From JAGPUQ01 sp050250395 (lineage in GTDB: Bacteria > Pseudomonadota > Gammaproteobacteria > Pseudomonadales > Porticoccaceae), in the NCBI GenBank assembly GCA_050250395.1, contig JBFWOQ010000015.1, positions 1-61,058 of the forward strand: a DNA stretch of 61,058 nucleotides, in the 5' to 3' direction. Below, piece by piece: positions 16,272 through 25,142 of this stretch (position 1 is its first letter; each line of letters begins with the position of its first letter). A model generated the notes under the pieces. The model was not told where the DNA came from. It saw only the letters and a program-made list of their open reading frames with translations, and did not search any database. The position numbers and the translations under genes were made by a program.

Positions 16272-16487
16272 TCAGCCGTAATCATCGATCAAATGCCCGT
16301 CGTCGTCTGCCGCAGGCAAGACGGTGGCACCGCCCTGCGGCCGGGAGTGCCGCTCGCGACTGGCGGGCGGCTGCGCCTTGGGCAGCTCCGATGCGGAATT
16401 TCGGCGCTCCCGATCGCGCCGGTCCGCGCTCGCCGGCGTGACCGGGAGCGCCGCCGTGATCGGCCCCGGAAATCCCGTTCCCGTCAC
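16272..16487 (-). CDS. Small proline/arginine-rich hypothetical protein
   Basis: A 71-codon frame starts with a GTG overlapping the cheW stop (GTGA) and has the high third-position GC of its neighbours. The product is Pro/Ala/Arg-rich and disordered-looking (LPKAQPPASRERHSRPQGG) and ends in an acidic tail, DDDGHLIDDYG. I recognise no family. Position as the last gene of the chemotaxis operon and the defined acidic end argue that it may be real, but it could be chance. Confidence 0.45.
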   Translation of the reverse strand: MTGTGFPGPITAALPVTPASADRRDRERRNSASELPKAQPPASRERHSRPQGGATVLPAADDDGHLIDDYG

Positions 16488-16966
16488 GTCGCCACCAACG
16501 CCCAGGCTTCGTCGTTGAGCATTTTCCGGACGTCAACCAGGATCAGAATGCCGCCCGGGTGGTTCACCACGCCATCGATGTACTTCGAGTTTTCTTCATC
16601 GCCGACATTGGGTGCCGATTCAACCATGGATTGCGTGAGTTCCAGCACTTCGGCCACTGCATCGACAAACAGGCCGACAACATGCTCGTCGATTTCCACC
16701 ACGACGATGCGTGCGGCGTCGTCCACGGGTTTGGGGGCCATCCGGAAACTTCGCCGCGCATCCACCACTGTGACCACGTTCCCGCGCAGGTTGATGACCC
16801 CCAGGACATTGTCGGGGGCACCGGGCACCGGAGCGATCTCGCTCACGCGCAATACTTCGCGGACCTGCAACACATGGATACCGTAGGTTTCATCGTTCAG
16901 GCGAAAAGTGACGCACTTGAACGATCGATCCCTGGCCGGAACTTGCGCCTGCGCTTGATTGCTCAT
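16484..16966 (-). CDS. cheW: Chemotaxis coupling protein CheW
   Basis: CheW links receptors to the kinase CheA at the receptor array. The 160-residue protein has the SH3-like CheW fold: FKCVTFRLNDETYGIHVLQV, REVLRVSEIAPVPGAPDNVLGVINLRGNV with the conserved NLRG turn, and a C-terminal part ending GGILILVDVRKML. It is the only CheW in the window and follows motD after about 165 bp. The ParA/ParP-type partner genes that often sit between motD and cheW in polar flagellates are missing here. Confidence 0.95.
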   Translation of the reverse strand: MSNQAQAQVPARDRSFKCVTFRLNDETYGIHVLQVREVLRVSEIAPVPGAPDNVLGVINLRGNVVTVVDARRSFRMAPKPVDDAARIVVVEIDEHVVGLFVDAVAEVLELTQSMVESAPNVGDEENSKYIDGVVNHPGGILILVDVRKMLNDEAWALVAT

Positions 16967-17011
16967 CCGAACTCCTCGGTCGGTGTCGGTTCATCAACGG
17001 CGGTTGCCAAT

Positions 17012-17039
17012 ATATCGACCGATTACGGCCAATTCTTGA
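17012..17039 (-). promoter_or_regulatory. Possible sigma28 promoter upstream of cheW
   Basis: On the minus strand TCAAG (17035-17039) is followed by 15 bp and GTCGATAT (17012-17019), about 45 bp before the cheW start. The -10 matches 6 of 8 consensus positions, but the spacing is one base longer than the optimum of 14. It is weaker than the fliC, flgK and receptor promoters. Confidence 0.4.
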
Positions 17040-17132
17040 GTGCCGGACGACAACATTCGGCCGCACCGCCTTTAAATACCGCGATCGCGTTCCCGTTACG
17101 CCATCCGAAGCCAGGTTGGTGACTTGCCGCAC

Positions 17133-18221
17133 TCAATGCGACTTCTTGCCGAGCGTCGATATCACGCCGCCGGCGAATGGCGAAACAATCGGCAAATCGA
17201 TCACCTGCAATGGTGGCGCGGGCCTTTTCTCCCCGCGCTGGCTGTCGGTCCCTGCCAGATTGACCGGGCCTACCTCAGGTTTCGCGGACGCCACTTCGGG
17301 CTCAGTGGGCAGGGTTGCCGAGCCCGCCTCCGCCTGCCCACGATAGTCGGACAAGGCGCCCGAAAGTGCCTCGGCACCCGAGGCGGCTTGAATCACCAAC
17401 AGCACGCGCCGGTTCTTCGTGCGGCCTTCAGGCGTTGCGTTGTCCGCCACCGGCCTGTACTGACCATAAGCGATGGCCACCAGTCGCGCGGGTTGAATGC
17501 CGGCGTCGGTAAACAAATGAACCACGCTGGCGGCGCGGCCGGCGGACAGCTCCCAGTTCGATGGAAATACCGCGCTGCTGATCGGCACGTCGTCCGTAAA
17601 CCCTTCCACGTGAATGGAGTGCGGGAATTTTTGCAACACGTCCGCAAGCTCGACGACTACCTTGCGGGCAGCGGTCGACAGCGTCGCGCTACCCGGCGGG
17701 AACAACACGTTGGTGTTGATCTCGACTTCCACTGCGCGCGGATTGCGACGCACCGTTACCAGACCGTCGGCAATCAGCTCGCTCATTGCCTGCTCGATCT
17801 CTCTCGCGATCACCTTCAGCACACGCTCGGTGGTTGCCCCGTCCTCTCCCGATGCGATGTTTCCGCGCTTCCCCTGGCCCTTGGCACGATCCTGCGTTTG
17901 GTCCGACGTCGCCAACGGGCGTTTGGGCTTGGGAACCGGGATGTTGGGTACCATGATGGCGGTCGGTGTTTGTCGTGCCGAAAAATTGTCGCGTGGCGGA
18001 GACTTGGCGGGGGTCCCGATCTGCACTGGCAGCACCGATTTCGCGGGAGAGCGGAACGACGCCACCAGGGCTTCGGACAGCACACGGTACTTGCCCTCGT
18101 TGACCGACGACACCGAATACATCACCACGAAAAACGCAAACAACAGCGTTATGAAGTCGGCGTAGGAAATCAGCCACCGCTCGTGATTTTCATGCTCTTC
18201 ATGCTTGGGTTTGCGGGCCAT
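17133..18221 (-). CDS. motD: Flagellar stator protein MotD (MotB family)
   Basis: MotD forms, with MotC, an H+-driven stator of polar flagella. Residues 1-35 (MARKPKHEEHENHERWLISY, ADFITLLFAFFVVMYSVSSVN) hold the single transmembrane helix with the ion-binding aspartate in the motif SYADF. A ~150-residue linker is followed by an OmpA-type peptidoglycan-binding domain (VLFPPGSATL, HVEGFTDDVPIS, NWELSAGRAASVVHLF, GYGQ-like AYGQYRPV). I start at the ATG at 18221 by analogy with MotD homologues; an ATG at 18236 would add five residues. It follows motC by a few bases. Confidence 0.94.
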   Translation of the reverse strand: MARKPKHEEHENHERWLISYADFITLLFAFFVVMYSVSSVNEGKYRVLSEALVASFRSPAKSVLPVQIGTPAKSPPRDNFSARQTPTAIMVPNIPVPKPKRPLATSDQTQDRAKGQGKRGNIASGEDGATTERVLKVIAREIEQAMSELIADGLVTVRRNPRAVEVEINTNVLFPPGSATLSTAARKVVVELADVLQKFPHSIHVEGFTDDVPISSAVFPSNWELSAGRAASVVHLFTDAGIQPARLVAIAYGQYRPVADNATPEGRTKNRRVLLVIQAASGAEALSGALSDYRGQAEAGSATLPTEPEVASAKPEVGPVNLAGTDSQRGEKRPAPPLQVIDLPIVSPFAGGVISTLGKKSH

Positions 18222-18242
18222 GGCGTCGGATCGCATGCGCGT

Positions 18243-18983
18243 TCAATGGACGTATCCCAACAACTTGATCTCTATATTGCGGGGGTTCTCGCCCTCGGCG
18301 ATGGCCGCGATGCCTTCGATCATCATTTCGCGGAACTGCGTCTGATCGTGAATCACGGCCTTCAGTTTGTTGGCCATCGGCAGAAAGAACATATTGGCGA
18401 GGCCGACCCCATAGATGGTCGCAACGAAGGCCACGGCGATTCCGGAACCCAGCTTGCTGGGATCCGCCAAATTATTCATCACATGAATGAGCCCCATGAC
18501 GGCTCCGAGAATACCGACAGTCGGCGCGTACCCGCCCATGCCTTCAAACACCTTGGCGGCCTGCAAGTCGGTATGTTCCTTGGTGGATAACTCGACCTCC
18601 AGGATGTTGCGAATCGTATCCGGCTCACTGCCGTCGACGAGCAGTTGCAGCCCCTTGCGCGCGAACAGGTCAGGTTCGGATTCCGTGGCGGCCTCAAGCC
18701 CGAGCAGGCCCTCCTTGCGCGCGGTGTTACTCCATCCGACGATTTTGTCGATGGCCACCTTGGGAGCCAGCTTGGGAGGGAATACCAGCCAGACAGTCAA
18801 TTTCATGGCGCGCAGAAATATCGGCATCTGCGACTGCACCATGATTGCACCCACCGTACCGCCCATCACGATGATGAAAGCGGTCAACTGCATCAGCGAC
18901 TCGGTATGTCCGCCTTCCAGCAGATTGCCACCGATGATCGCGACCAGCGAGGCGACGATTCCAATCAGGGTAAGAATGTCCAT
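18243..18983 (-). CDS. motC: Flagellar stator protein MotC (MotA family)
   Basis: This 246-residue membrane protein is the MotA-type subunit of the MotCD stator, which generates torque against FliG. Four transmembrane segments are visible: residues 1-21, 30-50, and the pair starting at GGYAPTVGILGAVMGLIHVM and GIAVAFVATIYGVGLANMFF. The cytoplasmic loop between helices 2 and 3 carries the charged residues expected for FliG contact. It lies 3 bp downstream of cheB and precedes motD, the order seen in Pseudomonas. Confidence 0.95.
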   Translation of the reverse strand: MDILTLIGIVASLVAIIGGNLLEGGHTESLMQLTAFIIVMGGTVGAIMVQSQMPIFLRAMKLTVWLVFPPKLAPKVAIDKIVGWSNTARKEGLLGLEAATESEPDLFARKGLQLLVDGSEPDTIRNILEVELSTKEHTDLQAAKVFEGMGGYAPTVGILGAVMGLIHVMNNLADPSKLGSGIAVAFVATIYGVGLANMFFLPMANKLKAVIHDQTQFREMMIEGIAAIAEGENPRNIEIKLLGYVH

Positions 18984-18986
18984 GGT

Positions 18987-20036
18987 TCAGCGCAGCTCCG
19001 CCAGACGCACACCGATTTCGTTCAGCGGCAGGATCTCGTCGGCGAGGCCCGCATGGGCAATCGCCATCGGCATGCCGTAGATCACACTGGAAGCCTCGTC
19101 TTGCGCCCAGACGTGCGCACCGCCCTGTTTCAACAGCCGCGCGCCCTCGCGACCGTCGGCGCCCATGCCCGTCAGCACCACGGCGAGCACTCGCCCCGGG
19201 CAGGCCCTGGCCAGGGAGCCAAAGGTTATGTCCACCGAAGGGCGATAATTCTGCTCCGGAGCGCTTTCACGCACGACTACCTTCAGGCCTGTGCCGTGCG
19301 CGTCGATCAGCATCTGTTTGCCCCCCGGCGCAAGCAGTGCCACGCCCGGCTCCAGCCGATCGCCGTTGGTGGCCTCGCGAATGTTCAGGGCAAACCGCTG
19401 GTCGAGGCGCTGCGCGAAAGTGGTGGTGAAGGATGCCGGCATGTGCTGGATCAACAGGATCGGAATCGGAAAGTTGGCGGGCAGGGTCGACAACACCTGC
19501 TGCAACGCCACGGGTCCCCCGGTCGAAGTGCCGATGGCCACCACGCGCACGCCATCAAGACTGCGGCGTTCGCGAGGCTTGGGTGGAGTCGCGGCAATCG
19601 CAGCATTGGCAGGCGCCGGCACCCGCGGCTTCGGCAAGCCCCGGACACCCAGCGACCACACCCGCGAGCGCAAGACGCGGGAAACTTCCTCGCGATTGCG
19701 CGAAATGTCGTCGAAGCTCTTCGGCAAAAAATCGAGCGCGCCCGCCTCGAGCGCCTCCAGCGTGGCCTTGGCGCCCTCACGGGTGAGCGAGGAAAACATC
19801 AATACCGGCTTCGGCGTCGCCGCCATGATGGCGCGCACGGCGCTGATGCCATCCATTACCGGCATCTCGATATCCATGGTGACGACATCGGGATTCAGCT
19901 CAGCCACCTTGTTGACGGCATCGCGGCCGTTGACAGCGAATCCTATGACGTTCAGCCGGGCATCGCCCTCCAGCATCTCGGTGACACGGTGGCGGAAGAA
20001 AGTCGAATCGTCGACGACGAGCACGCGCACGGCCAT
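18987..20036 (-). CDS. cheB: Chemotaxis response regulator protein-glutamate methylesterase CheB
   Basis: CheB demethylates receptor glutamates when phosphorylated by CheA. The 349-residue protein has a receiver domain (VRVLVVDDS, phospho-acceptor Asp55 in VTMDIEMPVMDG) and a methylesterase domain with the Ser-His-Asp triad in GTSTGGP, IQHMP and TGMGADGREGA. The start is taken at the ATG beginning MAVRVLVVDD; upstream in-frame codons have no homology. The matching methyltransferase cheR is not in the window. Confidence 0.95.
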   Translation of the reverse strand: MAVRVLVVDDSTFFRHRVTEMLEGDARLNVIGFAVNGRDAVNKVAELNPDVVTMDIEMPVMDGISAVRAIMAATPKPVLMFSSLTREGAKATLEALEAGALDFLPKSFDDISRNREEVSRVLRSRVWSLGVRGLPKPRVPAPANAAIAATPPKPRERRSLDGVRVVAIGTSTGGPVALQQVLSTLPANFPIPILLIQHMPASFTTTFAQRLDQRFALNIREATNGDRLEPGVALLAPGGKQMLIDAHGTGLKVVVRESAPEQNYRPSVDITFGSLARACPGRVLAVVLTGMGADGREGARLLKQGGAHVWAQDEASSVIYGMPMAIAHAGLADEILPLNEIGVRLAELR

Positions 20037-20174
20037 GTCAATCGATGCCTGCCTGGAATGACGCTGCCATCGACCGACCGCGGGCGCGGGCCAGTGCAGG
20101 GGCCACACCCATCAGCGCCTGCCAATCCCGACAATAGGCCGAGGTGTCGCGAAACGAGACCGTCCACCTTGTAT

Positions 20175-22208
20175 TCACGACATTGCGGCCATTGCATCGC
20201 GCCGTGCCGAGGCGGTACATGGACTAGCCGAAGCAGAAAGATTGCCCAGACAGTGTCGCCCTGCCGGGGATTTCACCAGGCTTGGAATATCAAGAATGAG
20301 CGCGACACTCCCGTCGCCGGTAATGGTGGCGCCGGCGAACCCCGGCAATCCGCGCAGCAAGGTGCCGAGCGGCTTGATGACCACTTCTTCCTGCCCGAGT
20401 ACGCGATTGGCGATCAAGCCAATCCGCTGCGCCCCCCAATGCGCAATGACCACCTGCTCGCCACCCTCGATTGGATCGTTCCCGAATTCGCGCGCCAGCC
20501 AATGACGTAGATCGAACAGGGGTATGACTTTCTCGCGCACCACTACGCAGCGTCGGTTGTCCACTACGGTCGTCGAGCAGTCCGCGAACTGAAAAATCTC
20601 GCTTACCGCGGACAGCGGCAGGGCAAAAATGTGCTTGCCGACGCCGACCATCAGCGTAGGCAGAATAGCCAACGTCAAAGGCAGCTTGATGCTCAGGCGA
20701 GTGCCGATGCCTTTGACCGATTCGATCTCGATGGAGCCGTTCAATTGATCTATGCGAGTCTTGACCACATCCATGCCAACGCCGCGACCGGAGATATCGG
20801 AAATGGCTGCCTTGGTGGAAAAGCCCGGCCTGAAGATCAGGCCAAATGCGTCGGATTCGCTCAACCTGGCCGCGGCGTCCGCATCCAGAAGACCCTTTTC
20901 CACCGCTTTTTCGCGCAGCACATCCGCATCCATGCCCGCACCGTCATCGCTGATCGTCAACAGAATATGATCGCCTTCCTGCTTAGCGGACAGCACTACC
21001 TTGCCCGTTGGCGGCTTGCCCGCGCGCACGCGTTCCGCCGGTATTTCGATGCCGTGATCAACCGAATTGCGCACCAGGTGTACCAGGGGATCGGCCAGCG
21101 CCTCGACGAGATTCTTGTCGAGATCGGTGTCCTCGCCATGCAGCTCCAGGTCGACTTCCTTGCTCAGGCTGCGCGCGAGATCCCGCACCACGCGCGGAAA
21201 GCGCCCGAACACCTTCTTGATCGGCTGCATGCGGGTTTTCATTACCGCCGTCTGAATGTCGGACGTCACAAGTTCCAGGGTGGCGATCGCGGTGGTGACC
21301 GCTTCGTCGACGATGCCGGGCTTCAGGGCGGTGAGGCGATTGCGCACCAACACCAGCTCGCCAACGAGATTCATGATCTGATCGAGCCGGCCGGTGTCCA
21401 CCCGCACGGTCGGCTCTGAATTGCCGCGCGCTGCCGGTAGCGCGGCATCCGCCGGCTGCGAATCCACCACGGGCTTTCCACGAGCGGCCGATGGCTCGGA
21501 TTCCGGATGCTCCGGCGCTTTCGCGGGCGCGGTTGCTGGCGCCATGACGGGCGTGGGCGCATTGCCTTGACCGTGCAACTGATCCAGTAGGCGTTCGAAG
21601 TCCTCTGCCGACATCTCATCTCGCTCGTCCTCGATAGTGTCGGCGAAAGCACCGCCGGCGGCGAGGTTGGCCATTGGCGCCGGCTCCGCCACGCTTGCAA
21701 CATCCAATAGATCGGCGAACTCGGTATCGGTTACGTCCGGAAATTCTCCGGTGCCGTACCCCCGCTTTTCATCCGGCGCGGTCGATTCATTCTGCGCGGC
21801 AATATCGTTCGGTGCGGCGCACCGGTCGAGCAAGTCCAATAAGGCATCGTCCGCCGCGGTCAGGTCTATGCCATCCTCTAGCTGCCGAAATTGCGCCTTG
21901 ACGACATCCAGCGCGCGAAACACAGCGTCCATCAACTCCGCGTCGATAGACCGCTCGCCCTGGCGCAGCACATTGAATACATCCTCCGCGCGATGACATA
22001 TGGCGACCATGACATTGAGGTTGAGAAATCCCGCGCCGCCCTTGACGGTATGAAAGCCGCGAAACACGGTGTTCAGCAGGTCGGTATCGCCAGGCCGTCG
22101 CTCCAGCTCAACCAGCATTTCCCCAAGGCCATCAAGGATTTCGCCGGCTTCCATCAGGAAGTCCTGAAGAATTTCATCGTCCGCTTCGATGCTCACATTG
22201 TTCTCCAC
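20175..22208 (-). CDS. cheA: Chemotaxis histidine kinase CheA
   Basis: CheA autophosphorylates under receptor/CheW control and passes phosphate to CheY and CheB. The 677-residue protein has one HPt domain with phospho-His53 in GFHTVKGGAGFLNL, a long Pro/Ala/Glu-rich linker (about 130-270) in which I see no clear P2 domain, the dimerisation helices (RLDQIMNLVGELVLVRNRL), the HATPase (HLVRNSVDHGIE, DDGAGMD, GRGVGMDVV) and the CheW-like regulatory domain. A ~30-residue Ser/Ala-rich tail follows the CheW-like domain. It precedes cheB by 138 bp. Confidence 0.96.
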   Translation of the reverse strand: MENNVSIEADDEILQDFLMEAGEILDGLGEMLVELERRPGDTDLLNTVFRGFHTVKGGAGFLNLNVMVAICHRAEDVFNVLRQGERSIDAELMDAVFRALDVVKAQFRQLEDGIDLTAADDALLDLLDRCAAPNDIAAQNESTAPDEKRGYGTGEFPDVTDTEFADLLDVASVAEPAPMANLAAGGAFADTIEDERDEMSAEDFERLLDQLHGQGNAPTPVMAPATAPAKAPEHPESEPSAARGKPVVDSQPADAALPAARGNSEPTVRVDTGRLDQIMNLVGELVLVRNRLTALKPGIVDEAVTTAIATLELVTSDIQTAVMKTRMQPIKKVFGRFPRVVRDLARSLSKEVDLELHGEDTDLDKNLVEALADPLVHLVRNSVDHGIEIPAERVRAGKPPTGKVVLSAKQEGDHILLTISDDGAGMDADVLREKAVEKGLLDADAAARLSESDAFGLIFRPGFSTKAAISDISGRGVGMDVVKTRIDQLNGSIEIESVKGIGTRLSIKLPLTLAILPTLMVGVGKHIFALPLSAVSEIFQFADCSTTVVDNRRCVVVREKVIPLFDLRHWLAREFGNDPIEGGEQVVIAHWGAQRIGLIANRVLGQEEVVIKPLGTLLRGLPGFAGATITGDGSVALILDIPSLVKSPAGRHCLGNLSASASPCTASARRDAMAAMS

Positions 22209-22292
22209 GCCCGCGCCACGAATCGGTCGGCAGCCGGCAATCGACTGCCCGAACGCCAGTGTTCAAACGCCATCAACCTTGGTTTCACCCTG

Positions 22293-23024
22293 TCAAAATC
22301 CCAAACTGGACAACAGCGCATCGACCTCGTCCTGACCTTGAACGCTATCGCCATGATCTATCCCCGGAACGATGGGGCCGGCCAGTGGTACGACATTGCG
22401 AGCGGCTGCGGTGGGTTCGGGTTTCGCCGTCACCATCGGGCCGGACAGCCGAATGAGATCGACAAGCGATGATTCCAGATCCTGCACCAGGGCTATTACG
22501 CGACGGATGATCTGTCCGGTCAGATCCTGGAAGTCTTGTGCCATCAACACGTCCGACAGCAAGCCGTTGAGAGTTCTGGCGCCATCCGATACCTCGACAA
22601 AAAAAGTATCGAGCTCGCGGCAGAACTGGCGAAAGTCCTGCACCGACATGTCGCGGCGTCGAAAGCGGCGCCAGTCCTCGATCAACGCAACACTTCGATC
22701 GCGCAGTTGCTCGGACACCGGCAGTGCCGATTCCACGGCGCCGAGCGTTTTGTTGGCTGACTGTTCCGTCATGGTAATGACGTAGTTGAGACGCTCCTTG
22801 GCGTCCGGAATTTCCTGGACCGCGAAATCGGCGAGGCGTGTGTCCATCCGGAAGTGGTTCAATGCCTCGTGAAGGTCGCGGGTCAATTTTCCGACTTCCC
22901 TGAACAACTCGGTTTGTTTGACGCGACTCAACGCATCAAGATGGATCTCCGCCTGCTCGTGATTTCCCTGCTCGACTTCACGGAGTACATTCCGGACCAG
23001 AGCGAGCGTTTCTTCTGCGATCAT
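22293..23024 (-). CDS. cheZ: CheY-P phosphatase CheZ
   Basis: CheZ dephosphorylates CheY-P to terminate the signal. The 243-residue, mostly helical protein contains the active-site stretch VLMAQDFQDLTGQIIRRV with the Asp and Gln that complete the CheY active site, and the C-terminal CheY-docking helix DALLSSLGF. It lies between cheY and cheA. Confidence 0.95.
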   Translation of the reverse strand: MIAEETLALVRNVLREVEQGNHEQAEIHLDALSRVKQTELFREVGKLTRDLHEALNHFRMDTRLADFAVQEIPDAKERLNYVITMTEQSANKTLGAVESALPVSEQLRDRSVALIEDWRRFRRRDMSVQDFRQFCRELDTFFVEVSDGARTLNGLLSDVLMAQDFQDLTGQIIRRVIALVQDLESSLVDLIRLSGPMVTAKPEPTAAARNVVPLAGPIVPGIDHGDSVQGQDEVDALLSSLGF

Positions 23025-23054
23025 TGTTTTTACCCCAAGTCGTGGCAGACGCTA

Positions 23055-23447
23055 TCAGCTCGCGCTGGCGATACGCTCAAAAATGCGCTCAATTTTTTCG
23101 TGCAGGGTTTGCGCGGTGAAGGGCTTGACGACATACCCGTTGACCCCCGCCTGTGCCGCCTCGACGATCTGCTCCTTTTTCGCTTCCGCCGTTACCAGAA
23201 GGACCGGCAGCGAAGCGAGCCTGGCATCCGCGCGCACGGCCTTGAGCAAGTCAAGTCCCGTCATGCCCGGCATGTTCCAGTCCGTGATCAGGAAGTCGAA
23301 GTTGCCCACCTGAAGCATTGGCAATCCGGTCTGTCCGTCGTCCGCCTCGGCGGTGTTGTTGAATCCCAGTTCACGCAGTAGATTCTTGATGATGCGCCGC
23401 ATCGTGGAAAAGTCGTCCACGATGAGGATCTTCATGTTCTTGTCCAA
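23055..23447 (-). CDS. cheY: Chemotaxis response regulator CheY
   Basis: CheY-P binds the FliM/FliN switch and changes flagellar rotation. The receiver domain has the acidic pair in LIVDDFSTMRRI, phospho-acceptor Asp56 in LITDWNMPGM, and the conserved VVKPF lysine. I choose a TTG start at 23447 (MDKNMKILIVDD, 130 residues) because GGGAGGT lies about 5 nt upstream and the DKNMK lead is conserved in Vibrio-type CheY; the ATG at 23435 has the same Shine-Dalgarno too far away. It follows fliA by 64 bp. Confidence 0.95.
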   Translation of the reverse strand: MDKNMKILIVDDFSTMRRIIKNLLRELGFNNTAEADDGQTGLPMLQVGNFDFLITDWNMPGMTGLDLLKAVRADARLASLPVLLVTAEAKKEQIVEAAQAGVNGYVVKPFTAQTLHEKIERIFERIASAS

Positions 23448-23511
23448 ACTGACCTCCCGACCGTAAAAGTTCCGTGCGCGGCGTGCCAGCAGCCATCGGT
23501 CAAGACGAAGC

Positions 23512-24261
23512 TCAATCCGTGGCCGGCGACCATTCCGCCATGCGGGCGCGCAGCCGCACCAGTGCCTGACCATGAAGTTGGCAGACGCGGGATTCCGAGA
23601 CTCCCAGCACTTCGCCGATTTCACGCAAGTTCAGTTCGTCGTCGTAATAGAGCGCCATGATCATCTGCTCCCGTTCCGGAAGATCCCCTATCGCTTGCGC
23701 CAATGATTTCCTGAACGCTTCGCCGCGCAGTACATCGAGAGGCCCAGCGGTATTCCCGGCGGCAATGTTGGTGATTTCCGCGCCGCCCAGTGCATCCGGA
23801 TCGTCGTAACTGAATACCCGACAGCTCGCTGCGTCATTGAGAATGCCGTGGTACTCATCCAGTTCTATCCCCATTGAGTCCGCGACCTCCTTGTCGCGGG
23901 CGGCTCGGCCGGTGGTCATTTCGATTTCGCGCACCGCGGCCGCGGCCGCCCGCACCTTGCGGTGGACCGAGCGCGGCGTCCAGTCGGAGCGGCGAATCTC
24001 GTCGAGCATGGCGCCGCGAATGCGTATTCCCGCATAGGTTTCAAAGCTCGCGCCCTGCGCCCCGTTGTAGTTCTTTGCCGCTTCCAGCAACCCGATCATG
24101 CCCGCCTGGATCAAGTCATCCACCTGCACGCTCGGGGGGAGTCGACTCGCCAGGTGATAGGCGATGCGCTTCACCAGAGTCGCGTGCTCCATGACCAGGC
24201 CGGTCTCGCCCGCGGCGGCCGGACGCTCGCCCGGAAGTTTGTGCATGGCATATCCGCTCAT
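23512..24261 (-). CDS. fliA: Flagellar sigma factor sigma28 (FliA)
   Basis: FliA directs RNA polymerase to late flagellar and chemotaxis promoters; matching promoters are visible upstream of fliC, flgK and the receptor at 11273. The 249-residue protein has sigma regions 2 (DLIQAGMIGLLEAAKNYNGA), 3 and 4.2 (LNLREIGEVLGVSESRVCQL). Its start overlaps the fleN stop by 4 nt, making flhF-fleN-fliA a tightly coupled unit. The usual anti-sigma factor gene flgM is not in the window. Confidence 0.96.
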   Translation of the reverse strand: MSGYAMHKLPGERPAAAGETGLVMEHATLVKRIAYHLASRLPPSVQVDDLIQAGMIGLLEAAKNYNGAQGASFETYAGIRIRGAMLDEIRRSDWTPRSVHRKVRAAAAAVREIEMTTGRAARDKEVADSMGIELDEYHGILNDAASCRVFSYDDPDALGGAEITNIAAGNTAGPLDVLRGEAFRKSLAQAIGDLPEREQMIMALYYDDELNLREIGEVLGVSESRVCQLHGQALVRLRARMAEWSPATD

Positions 24262-25142
24262 GGCGAAACCCCCGTGGCGTCGTAATGCGCGCCGATCATT
24301 CGCTCGACAAGAAACTCCAGATACCCCGAGGGTCCGATGGGCTTAGGCCATTTATCGGCCGCGCGCGCCAGATTCTTGAATGCTTGTGTGGAACGGCTGC
24401 CGGGGTACGCCTCAACGACGGAACGCTGGCTGCGCACCGCTTTCACAAGGCATTCGTCGTAGGGAACGGTGCCGAGATAGGTCAGGGTGACATCGAGAAA
24501 CCGGTCCGCCACGTTGGCGAGCTTGGCGAAGGTGGCTTGGCCTTCCTGAGCGCTGTTGCTCATATTGGAGAGAATATGAAAGCGCCCGATGCCGTGGTCG
24601 CGGTTAAGCACCTTGATCAACGCGTAGCCATCCGCGAGTGAAGTCGGTTCATCGCGAACGACCACGATGACGTCCTGCGCCGCCCGGCTGAACGTGATGA
24701 CGCTGTCGGAGATTCCCGCGGCGGTGTCCACCAGCAGGGTATCGAAATTCAGGCTGAGGTCGCTGAAGCCGCGCACCAAGGCCGCGTGTTCCGTCACGCA
24801 AAGCTGCGCCATGGGTTTGACGCCGGAGGCGGCGGGAACGATTTTGATGCCGCCCGGTCCGTCGATCAGGATTTCCTCCAGGGTCCGCTCGCCCCGAATC
24901 ACATGCGACAGGTTGTAAAGCGGCCGCAGGCCCAGCAGCACGTCGACATTGGCAAGACCGAGATCGGCATCCATCAGGAGCACCCGCCGACCCTGCGCGG
25001 CCATGGCGAGCGCCAGGTTGACGCTGACATTGGTCTTGCCGACGCCGCCCTTGCCGCTGGTGACCGCGACCACCCGGACCGGGATGGAATCGGACAGGCG
25101 GCGCAACCCCGCGGCCTGGTCGAGCAGGTTGTCAGTTCGCAT
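24258..25142 (-). CDS. fleN: Flagellar number regulator FleN (FlhG), MinD-like ATPase
   Basis: FleN limits flagellar number, in Pseudomonas by antagonising FleQ. The 294-residue protein has a deviant Walker A with SGKGGVGKTNVSVNLA, Walker B VLLMDADLGLANVDVLLGL and the switch DTAAGISDSVI. It overlaps the flhF stop by 11 nt. With FleQ also encoded here, the FleN-FleQ control loop is complete in one cluster. Confidence 0.95.
   Translation of the reverse strand: MRTDNLLDQAAGLRRLSDSIPVRVVAVTSGKGGVGKTNVSVNLALAMAAQGRRVLLMDADLGLANVDVLLGLRPLYNLSHVIRGERTLEEILIDGPGGIKIVPAASGVKPMAQLCVTEHAALVRGFSDLSLNFDTLLVDTAAGISDSVITFSRAAQDVIVVVRDEPTSLADGYALIKVLNRDHGIGRFHILSNMSNSAQEGQATFAKLANVADRFLDVTLTYLGTVPYDECLVKAVRSQRSVVEAYPGSRSTQAFKNLARAADKWPKPIGPSGYLEFLVERMIGAHYDATGVSP

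Noticed and set aside
23473..23488. TGGCACG on the minus strand between fliA and cheY, a perfect -24 sigma54 element
   Set aside because: The -12 position reads GCACG instead of TTGC, so the invariant GC is missing at the required spacing.
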